Positions 23,330 to 33,175 of a DNA stretch of 64,000 nt are shown one piece after another. The notes beneath the pieces were generated by a model, which was not told where the DNA came from, made no database searches, and worked only from the letters and a program-made list of their open reading frames with translations. The stretch's first letter is position 1. Each line of letters begins with the position of its first letter. The stretch is from positions 903,001 through 967,000 of the forward strand of contig NC_071354.1 of the NCBI RefSeq assembly GCF_943734655.1. The letters run 5' to 3'. Origin of the DNA: Sabethes cyaneus. Its lineage: Eukaryota > Arthropoda > Insecta > Diptera > Culicidae. A program made the position numbers and the translations under genes.

Positions 23330-24000
23330 AAGGGTGTTGGTGGACATGGAAAGGATGCTTGGTACTTGTAACTGCAGGTCGTCGAATTTCGTGGGTTACT
23401 CTCGGGTGACGCTGGAATAGCTACAACCTCGAAAGTTCGACAACGTGGCACTGCAATCCAGCTTTTTACGAGCCATAATGGCGGACGTGTTCGTAATATT
23501 TGAACAGCATTTTAAACAATTCCCTAATACATCGCACGTTTTCTTTCCGCGTGTTCACGGTAAAACTAAAGGATTGTACGGAAAGAAAACGTGCGATGTA
23601 TTAGGAAAATGTCAAAAATGCTGTTCAAATATTACGAACACGTCCGCCATTATGGCTCGTAAAAAGCTGGATAGATCTGGTCACATTGGCAACAAGGTGT
23701 GGAGGATCCGTGGCGACGAGGCTCAAGTTTACCAGAACGGTGCAGTGACCAACGAGCTGAGAACAGGCTTTTGTAGTGATGGGCAGAATGCTGGATCGCA
23801 TGGTGAAGTGGACTAGAGTATGCATAAGTTGAGGATAACAGGCCGTCAAACATGCACTATCCATGCGAAGGTAGACCCGACGATGAGAAGGAAGCGTTTT
23901 ACGCGCAGCTAGGGGGAACGTACGACAGCTGTTCATCACGGGACATCATGATTTAAATCTGGGATATGAACCCCCATGTCGACAGCAAAGCTATATATCC
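23330..24000 (+). pseudogene. decayed LINE endonuclease-domain fragment, split by a hairpin element
   Basis: The plus strand keeps pieces of an apurinic/apyrimidinic-type endonuclease. After the hairpin it reads GNKVWRIRGDEAQVYQNGAV (about 23690), TGFVVMGRMLDRMVKWT in a shifted frame, then DPTMRRK/EAFYAQL (about 23880) and a segment near 23950 corresponding to the GDMN catalytic motif of this domain but degenerate. The orientation is opposite to the RT pieces to its left, so rearrangement or a second copy is implied. A 217-bp fold-back interrupts the domain. Confidence 0.65.
23456..23672. repeat. 217-bp near-perfect hairpin (94-bp arms, 29-nt loop)
   Basis: Left arm 23456-23549 begins ATCCAGCTTTTTACGAGCC. 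Right arm 23579-23672 is its reverse complement with only a few mismatches, mainly around AAACAATTCCC versus the complement of GGAAAATGTCAAA. The loop is GTGTTCACGGTAAAACTAAA and flanking bases. It lies inside a LINE endonuclease fragment. No terminal motif or target duplication identified a transposon class. Confidence 0.92.
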
Positions 24001-24192
24001 GAGAAATTCGATCGGAGAATGAATATTCGCTGCTTGCAACTGCCAACTGAACCAAACCACCAAAACAATAACAAAGAGCAGGGCAGCCAGTTCACACAAG
24101 TTTCAGCATATTTAGGGTTACCAGTTGTTCAAATTAAAAACTAACCCCGTTAGTTTGCATGAGGAATCGTTCAAACGAACGGGGGTCCACTG
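24001..24192. mobile_element. pogo-like MITE, truncated copy
   Basis: Corresponds to the right half of the element at 24201-24604. It shares TTGCAACTGCCAACTGAACC, CAAAACAATAACAAAGAGCA and the terminal GAACGGGGGTCCACTG followed by TA (24193-24194). The left half is missing. Confidence 0.8.
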
Positions 24193-24200
24193 TATGTGTA

Positions 24201-24604
24201 CCGTGGACCCCCGTTCGTTTGACCATTTTTAATCTGAACACTTTTTAATTTGAACCCCGTTGGTTTGCACGACGTGCAAATTAAAAATGGTTCAAATGTC
24301 ATTCTCAACATAACATCATTTGTTTATGCAGACAATGCACATAAACACGATTTGTTTGTACTGACCTAGCGTGTTTAATCGGTTTCACATTTCGTTTTCC
24401 TAACGATTAAGATAGAAATCCGATCGGAAAATGCAATATTCGCACTTGCAACTGCCAACTAAAACAAACTACCAAAACAATAACAAAGAGCAGGGCGGCC
24501 AGTTTACACAGGTTTCAGCATATTTCGGGTTAGCAGTTGTTCAAATTAAAAAGTAACCCCGTTAGTTTGCATGAGGAATCGTTCAAACGAACGGGGGTCC
24601 ACTG
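24201..24604. mobile_element. pogo-like MITE, full-length copy
   Basis: A 404-bp element with TIRs CCGTGGACCCCCGTTCGTTT and the complement of CAGTGGACCCCCGTTCGTTT, flanked by TA (24199-24200 and 24605-24606). It has no coding frame. TA targeting and a CAGTGG end fit the pogo/Tigger branch of Tc1/mariner (inference). It is separated by only 8 bp from the truncated copy to its left. A third copy lies reversed at 31752-32154. Confidence 0.85.
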
Positions 24605-24872
24605 TATATAAACCCTACTTTTGTATTAATAAACTCACGATCATCGGTTCACTTGTTTCTCTCTCATCAAATTTCCTACCTATAGCTTGCGCTGATAATC
24701 CGAAAGCTTAGTCCGTCATCAAAGACACTGCTAATAAGGTCTCTACGAAATAGAGCTATGGTAAATACCATAGCTTTACCATAAACCATAGGCAAGTTCG
24801 CAACATGCTGGTGGCTGCAGATAGGAACTGGTACTCTGAGCCAGCCAAGTTCCCATTTCGCGTGTGACTCTA

Positions 24873-26047
24873 CAGTGTGGCACATATATATTCGAACAAA
24901 AACAGTTATATTTTTGTAAATATCGGCTTTATTTCGAATTGTAGTTTTAGAAGTTGTTTACCCATAGATACAGAACACATCAAGCAATCATTGCTCTATT
25001 AGTCTATTAAATCACCTTTTGCCTGGATAACACGCTTCAAATGCTTTTTGAAGTCGTTATATGCGGCACGCACTACTTCCATCGGAACGTTATCCCATAT
25101 CTTGTTGATAACTAATAAATATTTATCCAAATTATGATATTTATAATCACTGAGCTTCTGCTGCATATACCCCCTTATACTAAAATCCAGAGATTCAAAT
25201 GAGGAGAACTTGGAGGCCATTCCTTTTTCGATATGAAATCCGTCAGATTGGCTTTGAACCACGTCTGCACAAGATTTTCAGTGTGGGCAAGAGCTCTATC
25301 CTGTTGAAAGAAGTAATATTCTTCACCATACATTCCCTGAACGTAAGACATCAAATTTTGTTCTAAGATCATTTCTAGATAGTATTTTGCATTAATTTTC
25401 AAACCCTTTTCAATAAATACAACAGGAGGTTTCCCTTCCTTTTAAATGCCTCCCCATACCATGACTGCTAATGAATTTTGGTATCTTGGTACATTCCGTT
25501 TGTGCTTTGGAACGTCGATGATCGAAACCGACCACAACCGATCATTTTGAGCATTATGTGGGGTTTGTGGAACAAACAAATTCTCATCAGAAAATCATCA
25601 CTTCGGAATCACCGGGCCGACGGAGCAGCAGTTTGCATCTTTCCTGTCGTTTTGGTTTTGTTGCTTTTACGTTTTTTGAATGCTTTTACATCCAGATCCA
25701 TTTTCAAAATTCAACGAAGAGATTCCCTGTTGATATTCAGCTCAACTGCCATTTTCCGTGCGGAACATTTAAAATAGAATTTTGCATGCCAATTTACAAC
25801 AGCTATGCAGTCAAAAATGCTTATTGGTTACCTGGGTCTTTTTATGCCGAGATGTTTGAGGTCACGAAAAATTGTGTTGCATGCAGCACCGTTTCGGAGT
25901 TTATTTATTATCAACGACCGTAACTCGAACATTGGTGCGTGCACACCGAACGAGACATAATACGGAAATGAAACTTTGATTGTATTAATTGTATATGCCG
26001 TTGCAAGCATAAAATGATTTTTGTTGGAATATATATGTGTCACACTG
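24873..26047 (-). mobile_element. DD37D-type Tc1/mariner element, full-length ends, dead
   Basis: An 1175-bp element with TIRs CAGTGTGGCACATATATATT and the complement of CAGTGTGACACATATATATT, flanked by TA (24871-24872 and 26048-26049). The transposase lies on the minus strand between them. Confidence 0.9.
25005..25960 (-). pseudogene. DD37D transposase pseudogene
   Basis: On the minus strand, N to C: worn DNA-binding region (LRRILKMDLDVKAFKK, about 25700), MIFSDENLFVPQ (first catalytic Asp, about 25580), SLAVMVWGG (about 25460) followed by an in-frame stop, KEGKPPVVFIEKGLKINAK, YYFFQQDRALAH (second Asp, about 25300), KEWPPSSPHLN, then after a 1-nt deletion near 25200 LDFSIRGYMQQKLSDYKYH and a C-terminus ending VIQAKGDLID. 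Counting from the Asp of QQD to the Asp of LDF gives 37 intervening residues once the missing base is allowed for, which defines the DD37D (maT-like) group. Stops and frameshifts make it inactive. It would have catalysed cut-and-paste transposition at TA sites. Confidence 0.85.
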
Positions 26048-26049
26048 TA

Positions 26050-27144
26050 AATAGGTGGAAATTCCGCAATATCGGAAGCTTCTGATTTTAATTGCAGAAT
26101 TTACCTTAAATTTTATAGTAACTTTACTGAAAAAAGCGTATAATGTACAGTAAATGGAGTGAATGTTGAAAGTTCACTGTTTTTGACTTTTATGTGTATG
26201 GAAAATAGTCGACAATTTAGTGTACCAGCTACGTTACCAGCACATAATGCCCCCTTATATACGTTGTAAAATCTACGTCTTACATTAAAATTTACTGATG
26301 TGAAAACCGCAACATTTAAAGTAACTTCAGTTTTTCGCCATTTCAATATTGCGATTATTATCTAAAATTTTTCTTTCGTAGGTTAAGTTGTGCGCCTAAC
26401 AGTTGCGCGCAGCTCTGTTCTGGTTGCTCGCAGTCAAAGTATCTCTTTTACACTCACACGAAATCTCGTAAGAAACTGTCAACGCAAGAGTGATGAGAAA
26501 AGCAACAATATTTCTCTCTCACTCATCAGCTGAATGCTAGGGTAGCTTGCTTCGTGTTTGTCCGTTCAAACATGGACCAATTTTTTACAAACGCAATCAG
26601 CATTTAAATTTTATCATTTTCGGTTAACGTAAGACATTGTAACTGTGTTGTTTGTAAGTCTGTACGTAATAGAACAAAACAAATGCAAAAACAAAACAAA
26701 ACAATTAATGTTCTATCTAAGCAAAGAATAAGAGCATAAACATAGAAAACTTACACGTACTTACACTGTCAATAATACATGATTTACCTTTGCGCACAAC
26801 TATATAAAGCTGAAAAACGAAAGATTTTCTCAAGAAGCACAATATGCTTTTTTAAAAGTAAAATGAACTCTCATTGTTTTGTTGTACTTGATTTGCATTT
26901 GGTTAATTAGCCCTTTTCAAATATTTGTCGAGCTTGCTAAAAAATCATCTGGCAGCCGGGAATAGAATAAATTTTGAGTGTACAGTTTACAACACCGCTG
27001 GGATTAAAGCTGTCAATAATATTATTGTGTTTTCATTTCATTCGTATGAATTTATCGCTCGTTCAATTCACATAATTTCGCGTTTCGAAATTCGCTAATT
27101 TTGGATAAAACAACGGTTTATTAGTTTATAGGTAACCACAAACC
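26050..27144. other. intergenic region upstream of the Spt3 gene
   Basis: No coding frame supported. It should contain the Spt3 promoter and 5' UTR; no clear TATA box was seen near the start codon. Confidence 0.4.
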
Positions 27145-28227
27145 ATGAGTTCTCGTGACGTTAATTCTAAAAAACTGAGTCGGCCAACAGTTAACATCGC
27201 AATTCATCCGGGAAGCGCTAATCTTCCGTCTGGATCTGCCGCTGGAGGAACCATTAATAACATGAATGCTCTCAATGGACTGGATGCCACTGCAGGAGAC
27301 TACGTGCCGATTTTTTTTGAAGAAATATCTCAGATAATGCGTGGTTACGGAGATTGTGAAAAACCTTTGCGAGAATCTGTCATATTGGTGGAAAAAATAG
27401 TGCTACATCAATTACGAGGAATAATGCAAGACGCTATCGACCATGCCATGTGTCGGCAGAATTCACCGGTTTTGTCTAGAAGAGATTTTGAGTATATAAT
27501 GCGAAAAAATCCAGTAAGGGTTGCAAGATTGCAAAAATACTTTAGAGATATGGCTTTCGTGAAGAAGAAAATGAAGGATTTATACGGGGACCGTTTTTCT
27601 CAATTGGGTGATCTTGGATCTAATCTGGAAGAATCGGACGAAGACTCGGATCGTGACGTCGCAGAAAAATTCGATGAAGAAAAAGTGCGTCGACTTTTCC
27701 GTGCTGACCGCATTTCGCAAATTTTAGCTGGTAAACAGTATGAAGAATTTAATCTTGCTAGAAGAACATCTTTTATGCATCGTAATACTAATACAATGAA
27801 AAATAGAATGAGAGCATGGCTAAACTTCCCGGAAGATGTTATCATCTCGCAGAGTTGTTTACTGACATTATCCTATTTGGCGCACGAAACAATTGCAGTG
27901 TTGGTGGACTTCTGTATTTTAACAAGACTGAATTCGGCCAATAGATCTGTAGATCCGTACAGTCGAGTAACTTCATCTGGTAAGTTTAGTGCTGTATCAC
28001 TGCAAAAGCTTTCTTATTTGCATATTTGTCTCGCTTCAGGAACATCACATTCAATGCTTCATTTGTGTCCAGAAGTGACACACGGACGCGGTGTTGACGG
28101 TGTAAAGCCAATCACGCCGCAAGAAATTCATGAAGCAATGCGAAGACATCGCCAAATGGCTACCCAAAGCATGGGTCATTTTCGGAACAATGCTCTTAAT
28201 TGTAAAACTCCTTATCTTGCGATGTAA
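27145..28227 (+). CDS. Spt3: transcription initiation protein SPT3 homolog (SAGA subunit)
   Basis: Spt3/SUPT3H is a nuclear subunit of the SAGA coactivator that helps deliver TBP to promoters. Spliced CDS: exons 27145-27979 and 28040-28227, 340 residues. The N-terminal histone fold is at about residues 53-155 (FFEEISQIMRGYGDCEKPL, VLHQLRGIMQDAIDHA, FEYIMRKNPVRVARLQKYF), followed by an acidic linker (EESDEDSDRD) and the C-terminal Spt3 region (RAWLNFPEDVIISQ, YLAHETIAVLVDF, PITPQEIHEAMRRHR). The 60-nt intron (GTAAGT...TTCAG, 27980-28039) is a multiple of three without a stop, so an unspliced reading adds 20 residues; removing it restores SSGTSHSMLHL. The start ATG follows ACC and opens the longest frame. 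The gene converges on the RECQ1-like gene, stop codons 94 bp apart. Confidence 0.93.
   Translation: MSSRDVNSKKLSRPTVNIAIHPGSANLPSGSAAGGTINNMNALNGLDATAGDYVPIFFEEISQIMRGYGDCEKPLRESVILVEKIVLHQLRGIMQDAIDHAMCRQNSPVLSRRDFEYIMRKNPVRVARLQKYFRDMAFVKKKMKDLYGDRFSQLGDLGSNLEESDEDSDRDVAEKFDEEKVRRLFRADRISQILAGKQYEEFNLARRTSFMHRNTNTMKNRMRAWLNFPEDVIISQSCLLTLSYLAHETIAVLVDFCILTRLNSANRSVDPYSRVTSSGKFSAVSLQKLSYLHICLASGTSHSMLHLCPEVTHGRGVDGVKPITPQEIHEAMRRHRQMATQSMGHFRNNALNCKTPYLAM
27980..28039 (+). other. intron of the Spt3 gene (60 nt, phase 1, in-frame)
   Basis: Donor CTG|GTAAGT, pyrimidine-rich end and acceptor TTCAG|GAAC. Its length is divisible by three and it contains no stop in the reading frame. The homology break in the unspliced reading falls exactly here. 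Confidence 0.9.
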
Positions 28228-28274
28228 AAAATTGCATAATCCCGTTTAACAGAATCCAAGCATTTCGAGGTGGT

Positions 28275-28280
28275 TTTATT
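28275..28280 (-). terminator. candidate poly(A) signal of the RECQ1-like gene
   Basis: AATAAA on the minus strand, 42 bp beyond the helicase stop codon and inside the 94-bp gap to the convergent Spt3 stop. No matching plus-strand AATAAA was seen for Spt3 in the gap, so the two 3' ends may overlap. Confidence 0.6.
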
Positions 28281-28321
28281 TTTGTTATACTATACCAAAA
28301 GGAAACGTAATCCATCTAGAA

Positions 28322-30633
28322 CTATTCATCAATCTCGATAACTTCATCCTCTATGGGAACAAAAAGAACGTCTTCGTCTTCATAAGATTTATTTAGTTCC
28401 CTAGCACTATTACGCATTTCATCTCTTTTCAATGCTACTAGTTCGCTAATCTGCAGGCAATTTGAAGAATCCGCTTTACGGCGACGCTTATCTGTCCTAC
28501 AATCGTTGCTAATGAGAGTGCTATTGGAACTGGACACACTAGATAAGCCTCTTGATGAAAAACTCTCATATTCATCATTATCTTCGTTTTCGGACAAAAC
28601 TTTTCGTTTGGCTAAACTAGTTTTGCTAGATTTTTCCGCTCTATTAGTACTTGATGTTACAGATGCTGTCTCAAAACTATCACCCGGCAGACTAGTTCTG
28701 GAGGTAGAAGTATCTGTACTAGATTCCACAGGAATTCGAAGTACTCTGGCCGCCTGAAACCGAATTCCACTCTTTCCAACCGAAGCGGTTCCCTTTGTAA
28801 TATAGCTGATTGCCGAGTATTGATTATATTGAAAATCTTCCTTAAGATAACCGTTTACAATTAGGAAAGCCACTACTTGTTCACCGATGTATCTATCCAT
28901 CAATGGTGGAGGTTGTTCCAGACGGTTTTTAGGGCTTCCTTTATGATACCAAGCGTCTACCAACTTCAATGCTGTTAGCTTTGTTTTCAATGTCTCTGCT
29001 CGGCGAAGAATCGCAAGCAGTGTGTTGTAGTGAGGGTTTATATCTTGCTCAGGAAGCTGAACCTTATCCCGATAGTAGCAGCGGTCACACATTCGATCGC
29101 AGTCCGTATCTTCCCAAACTTCAGCGAAAAATCTCGAGATTAGCTTTCGGCGACAGCTGAAACAATGAATTTTAAATTAAAATCTGATGCTACAAGAATA
29201 GGGATTTATTGAAAATTCTCTACTCACTCTTTGCCATTAATACAGTACTTTATCATTGAGTAAACGTTTTCTAAACCTTCGTATTCGCTAAATATTACCG
29301 TGGAAAGACGAAATATATCTTGAAATCGGTATAGCAGAATACAGTCCGAACGCTTGCCGTCTCGACCGGCACGGCCACTCTCTTGGTAAAAACTCTCCAT
29401 ACTTTTGCACAAAGTGTGATGAATCACAAATCGAACATCTGGTTTATCGATTCCCATACCAAATGCATTCGTAGCCACAATCACTTGAATTTCATTTTGC
29501 ATCCACTTTTTATGAGTTTTAGTTCGATCTTTTGCTGCCAAACTGGCGTGGTAAGGTAAAACTTTCACTTCTCGCTGAAGGAGCTGCACTGACAGTTCTT
29601 CGGTGTCCTTAATAGAATAGGTGTAAATAATACCGCTCATATTACGGTACTTCTTTCGAATTAAACTAGCAAGAAAGTCGTGTAATTCCTCTTTATCTGC
29701 TGGTTTTTCCAAAACATGATAGTACAGATTAGGTCGGTTGAAGGGAGCATTTAATATAAGACATTCGCGTAGATTGAGCATTTTTTTTACGTCCGCTATA
29801 ACTTTTGTTGTGGCTGTTGCTGTTACTCCCAATAAAGGCACATCCGGAAACATAGTCTTTAATACACACAGGTTTTTGTAGTCTGGCCGGTAGTTGTGAC
29901 CCCACTGTGAGCAACAATGGACTTCATCTGTAAAATACAATTTTAATTCGGGTTTAAATGCAGTAAACAATGTAGATATTTTACCGATAGCAATTAAAGC
30001 TAATTTTTTAATGTTGTAACATTTCTGGAGTGCTAGCATAAAGCGATTACTCTTAGCTATTCGCTCGGGCGTGATGTATAGAAGCCTTATTGCGCTGTCA
30101 TTGCCTTCACGAAGCATCTTATGAACACTGTTTACTAATTCCTTATCTGAGGTAGCACATATGTATTCCGCTTTGACTCCTATTTTTTTCAACGCCCAAG
30201 CTTGATCCTCCATTAATGATATTAGCGGAGAAACAACTATGGTAATACCTTCCGCAACCAGCGCCGGAAGTTGATAACAAAGACTTTTCCCCCCGCCAGT
30301 AGGAGCCAAAAGTATGACATCGTTTTGTGAAAGAACTGCGTTTATAGCCGCTAACTGTTGAGCCCGAAATTTCTCCATGTGAAATACATCCTTCAGCACT
30401 GTTCGAACTCGATCCGACCAATGAAAGTTCTCCGCGTCCCATTTTTTCTCGACAAGCAAATTTGAATTCTCTTGTACTTTATGGATATGTAAGCGTTCTT
30501 GTAACTGTTCTAGTTGCTTCCGACGAGCTCTTAACTGGGAGATTTTAAGGTCGATTTCCTCCAATTCTCGTTCTACGGCGACTATCCTTGTGTCATTATC
30601 AGCTTCTGATAGCTCAATATCTAGATCACACAT
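28322..30633 (-). CDS. RECQL: RECQ1-type ATP-dependent DNA helicase
   Basis: A 3'-5' DNA helicase of the RecQ family acting at replication forks and in repair. Spliced CDS on the minus strand: 30633-29985, 29927-29228, 29156-28322, giving 727 residues. N-terminal coiled coil (VERELEEIDLKISQLRARRK), Walker A APTGGGKS (about 110-117), motif Ia SPLISLMEDQ, motif II DEVH (217-220), TATAT motif III, FNRPNLYY, AFGMGIDKPDVRF, and the arginine-finger motif ESGRAGRDG. The zinc module starts CRRK at about 451 and continues with C..MCDRC, then a winged helix and a Ser-rich, basic (DKRRRKADS) tail ending in an acidic stretch. The coiled coil plus the zinc-module pattern match RECQ1 rather than BLM, WRN, RecQ4 or RecQ5. 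The ATG at 30633 has the better context (AAAATG); the ATG at 30639 is an alternative. Confidence 0.93.
29157..29227 (-). other. intron 2 of the RECQ1-like gene (71 nt)
   Basis: On the minus strand, AAAGA|GTGAGTAGAG at the donor and TTGTTTCAG|CTGTCG at the acceptor. Splicing joins GGCAAAGA to CTGTCGCCG, giving KDCRRKLIS and continuing the zinc module. Unspliced, the frame stops at TGA directly after the donor. Confidence 0.93.
29928..29984 (-). other. intron 1 of the RECQ1-like gene (57 nt, in-frame)
   Basis: Donor ATCG|GTAAAATATC and acceptor TTTTACAG|ATGAAGTC on the minus strand. Removal gives AIDEVHCCSQWGH, the canonical helicase motif II. Retention would place 19 residues immediately before the DEVH box. 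The intron has no in-frame stop. Confidence 0.92.
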
Positions 30634-31556
30634 TTTCATAAACGAAAATGGCACATGCTCCAAGATAAACTTTGTCAACTATTTTGAAGAGTCACGTTTA
30701 TTTAATAACAATTATTCAACAGAAATCTCAAAATAATATTAGAAAGGTTTCAAAGCGGTAAAGAGCGAAATGTCAAATCCTTTCCAGTTATAGTTCGGAT
30801 CCCGTCCTATTCGCGCTATTCATGATATCTTTTGTTTCGTTTACACTCATAGAACTGAACGTATATGTTAGCTGAGTGCAAATGACGAATGTTAAAAATC
30901 ATTCCATTTCTTCACTCTTTAACCAATTTCGTATCCTTGATTCATACCAAACCTTTACAGGTGGCAGCACCTTATCTTCGAATAGTCGCGAATGCGAAGG
31001 AGAAGGTCTTCCGCTATTTTCAGGGATGCCATTTTATTATACCGTTTTTGTTTTTTAACCTGGGTTTAGTTCCATATCCTGAGAGAGAGAGACGCGCCAG
31101 CTAGGTGATAGCACCCCGCTGTCACAAATGTCATTCCCATACATTTTTCGTGTAGCCAACATCTCATCTAGCCCACAACAAACTTTGCCTCGGACAAAAT
31201 GTATTTGTGAGTAGCCCGCTCTAACTTCAGCCTCGGATGAATCTGTATTGGTAAGCTCCCGAACAAAGTTACTTTTTTGCTTTTTTTCTTTTTGTGTCGG
31301 ACGTGTAGGAAGCGTAAAAAGATGTTAGCTACTTCTTTTCCCTTCAGTTTCATACGCCTGGGTGATAGGTTGATTATTGTCGTTGTCTTCGGATACCGCC
31401 AGAGTGCAAGCGACATGCGACGCGACGCGACATTTCTTGCTGTAGTTATACGCGCAGCCCTTTTTCGCCCAAAGCAGGACTGTGCATTTAGCAACATGAG
31501 AGCGAAGTCGGGTCGCGTCGCTGTCGCGTTTACTCTGTACGGGGCCTTCTTCTTCT
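30634..31556. other. intergenic region upstream of the RECQ1-like gene
   Basis: Contains the 5' flank of the helicase gene. The segment 31380-31540 has an inverted GC-rich motif (GCGACGCGACGCGAC and GTCGGGTCGCGTCGC) suggesting an old fold-back element, but no termini were defined. Confidence 0.45.
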
Positions 31557-31558
31557 TA

Positions 31559-31747
31559 CACACTTAAAACGTTCGGTAAGATTTACCGAACTCTGAACAG
31601 CCGAACGTTCGGTAAAAATTTCGATGGTGCCAATCGACGTTTTCGGATCGTTGGTAATGTTTGACATCATAAAAAAAAATTTTACCGAGCGTTCGGCTGT
31701 TCAAAGTTCTGTAAAGTTTACCGAACTCGGTACTTTTTTTAAGTGTG
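31559..31747. mobile_element. 189-bp MITE with CACACTTAAAA termini
   Basis: TIRs begin CACACTTAAAACG on the left and the complement of CACACTTAAAAAAAGT on the right, flanked by TA (31557-31558 and 31748-31749). The arms carry repeated blocks TTACCGAACT.TGAACAGCCGAACG.TCGGTAAA in inverted orientation, so most of the element can fold. No coding frame. It directly abuts the next MITE. Confidence 0.85.
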
Positions 31748-31751
31748 TATA

Positions 31752-32154
31752 CAGTGGACCCCCGTTCGTTTGAACGATTCCTCATGCAAACTAACGGGGT
31801 TAGCTTTTAATTTGAACAACTGGTAACCCTAAATATGCTGGAGCTTGTGTGAACTGGCTGCCCTGTTCTTTGTTATTGTTTTGGTGGTTTGATTCAGTTG
31901 GCAGTTGCACAGCGAATATTTCATTCTCCGATCAGATTTCAACCATAATCGTTGAGGAAGCGCATTGTGAAACAGATTAAACACGCTAGATCAGTACAAA
32001 TAAATCGTGTTTATGTGCCTTGTCTGCATAAGCAAATGATGTCATATTAAGAATGACATTTGAACCATTTTTAATTTGCACGTCGTGCAAACCAACGGGG
32101 TTCAAATTAAAAAGTGTTCAGATTAAAAACGGTCAAACGAACGGGGGTCCACGG
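31752..32154. mobile_element. pogo-like MITE, full-length copy, reversed
   Basis: A 403-bp element with TIRs CAGTGGACCCCCGTTCGTTT and the complement of CCGTGGACCCCCGTTCGTTT, flanked by TA (31750-31751 and 32155-32156). Same family as 24201-24604 in the opposite orientation. Only one TA dinucleotide separates it from the MITE on its left side, so one may have inserted at the edge of the other. Confidence 0.87.
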
Positions 32155-32156
32155 TA

Positions 32157-33167
32157 TTTGAAAAAAATTCAAATATTATACAATTTAAATCAAGTCAGAA
32201 TGCTCCGGTTTGCGAGGGGTTTGAAATTTCAACGCAAATAAATACTTCCCCTGTTTTATTCAATCAAGCTAGCCCGGTTCACACTGACATTTCTTACCCG
32301 GTTTCCACTGACAGTTCGATGCACAATAACAATCCCAGCTAGCGCCTCTCTCTCAGGTTCCAACTTGTCCAACTTGAGAATGAACAAACATTTTCGGGTT
32401 GTCCGTTTATTCCTAACAGCGGAGTTGAAACTGTGAAAAACTCAGAGCGAACCTGACGTCGAAAAAGTTCAACCCAGAGCGAAACTAAGTTCAACCTGAG
32501 TGAAAAAACAAACGTTTTGACAGCCGTTCGATTGGAACTAGGGCAAACCTAGGTTGGATCTAAGCAAAAACAAAAACGCTATAAGATGCACTCAAGGGTA
32601 AGTCGCTTAGAACATTGAGGCAGGCTCAATTTAGTGAACAGCTGGCCTCATTGATTGCAATTGCGGTACACTCATTTCACAGTTTATGGCACACTGTGGC
32701 CCACATTTTTGACATTTAAATTTTGAAATGTTAGAAATTGGCAGCCCTGCCAATGTTTGTTAATGTCAAAACGATCAAACGGTCAATCTGAGCGCTGGCG
32801 AATTTGACATGTTTCACATGATCAGCACCTCGGCAGCACAGTAAGGCACAGACTGAACAAAATTTCCATGAAAGAGGTGAACGGAATGTTCTCAGTGACT
32901 TACCCTTGGATGCACTTGAATGTCAAATTTGAATTATCGAGTTTAGAATACTCTCTGTCGGTTTGCCCAATAGAGCTTGCTAATCTGCAGTTGTGTTGGT
33001 GGTTTGTTTTCCCCCAGTTTGAAAAACGTCATGGAAAAACCAACAGCAGCAGCAACGCGTGTACGTATACGCGGGATAGTGTGCGTACGGTAGCTGTCAG
33101 CAATCTCAATTAGCCAATCACGATTCGATAGTAGGAAGAGTGCAATAAGTGTCACTATAAATCACCT
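32157..33167. other. noncoding region
   Basis: No exon was supported. Several tracts such as GGTTCACACTGACATTTC and GGTTTCCACTGACAGTTCG look like repeat debris without definable ends. Confidence 0.4.
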
Positions 33168-33175
33168 TATTACAA

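Noticed and set aside
27600..27845. 81-codon minus-strand frame within Spt3
   Set aside because: Antisense shadow of the Spt3 coding exon.
30634..30678. Longer N-terminus for the RECQ1-like protein
   Set aside because: The extension begins at TTG; ATGs at 30639 and 30633 are the first usable starts and precede the coiled coil.
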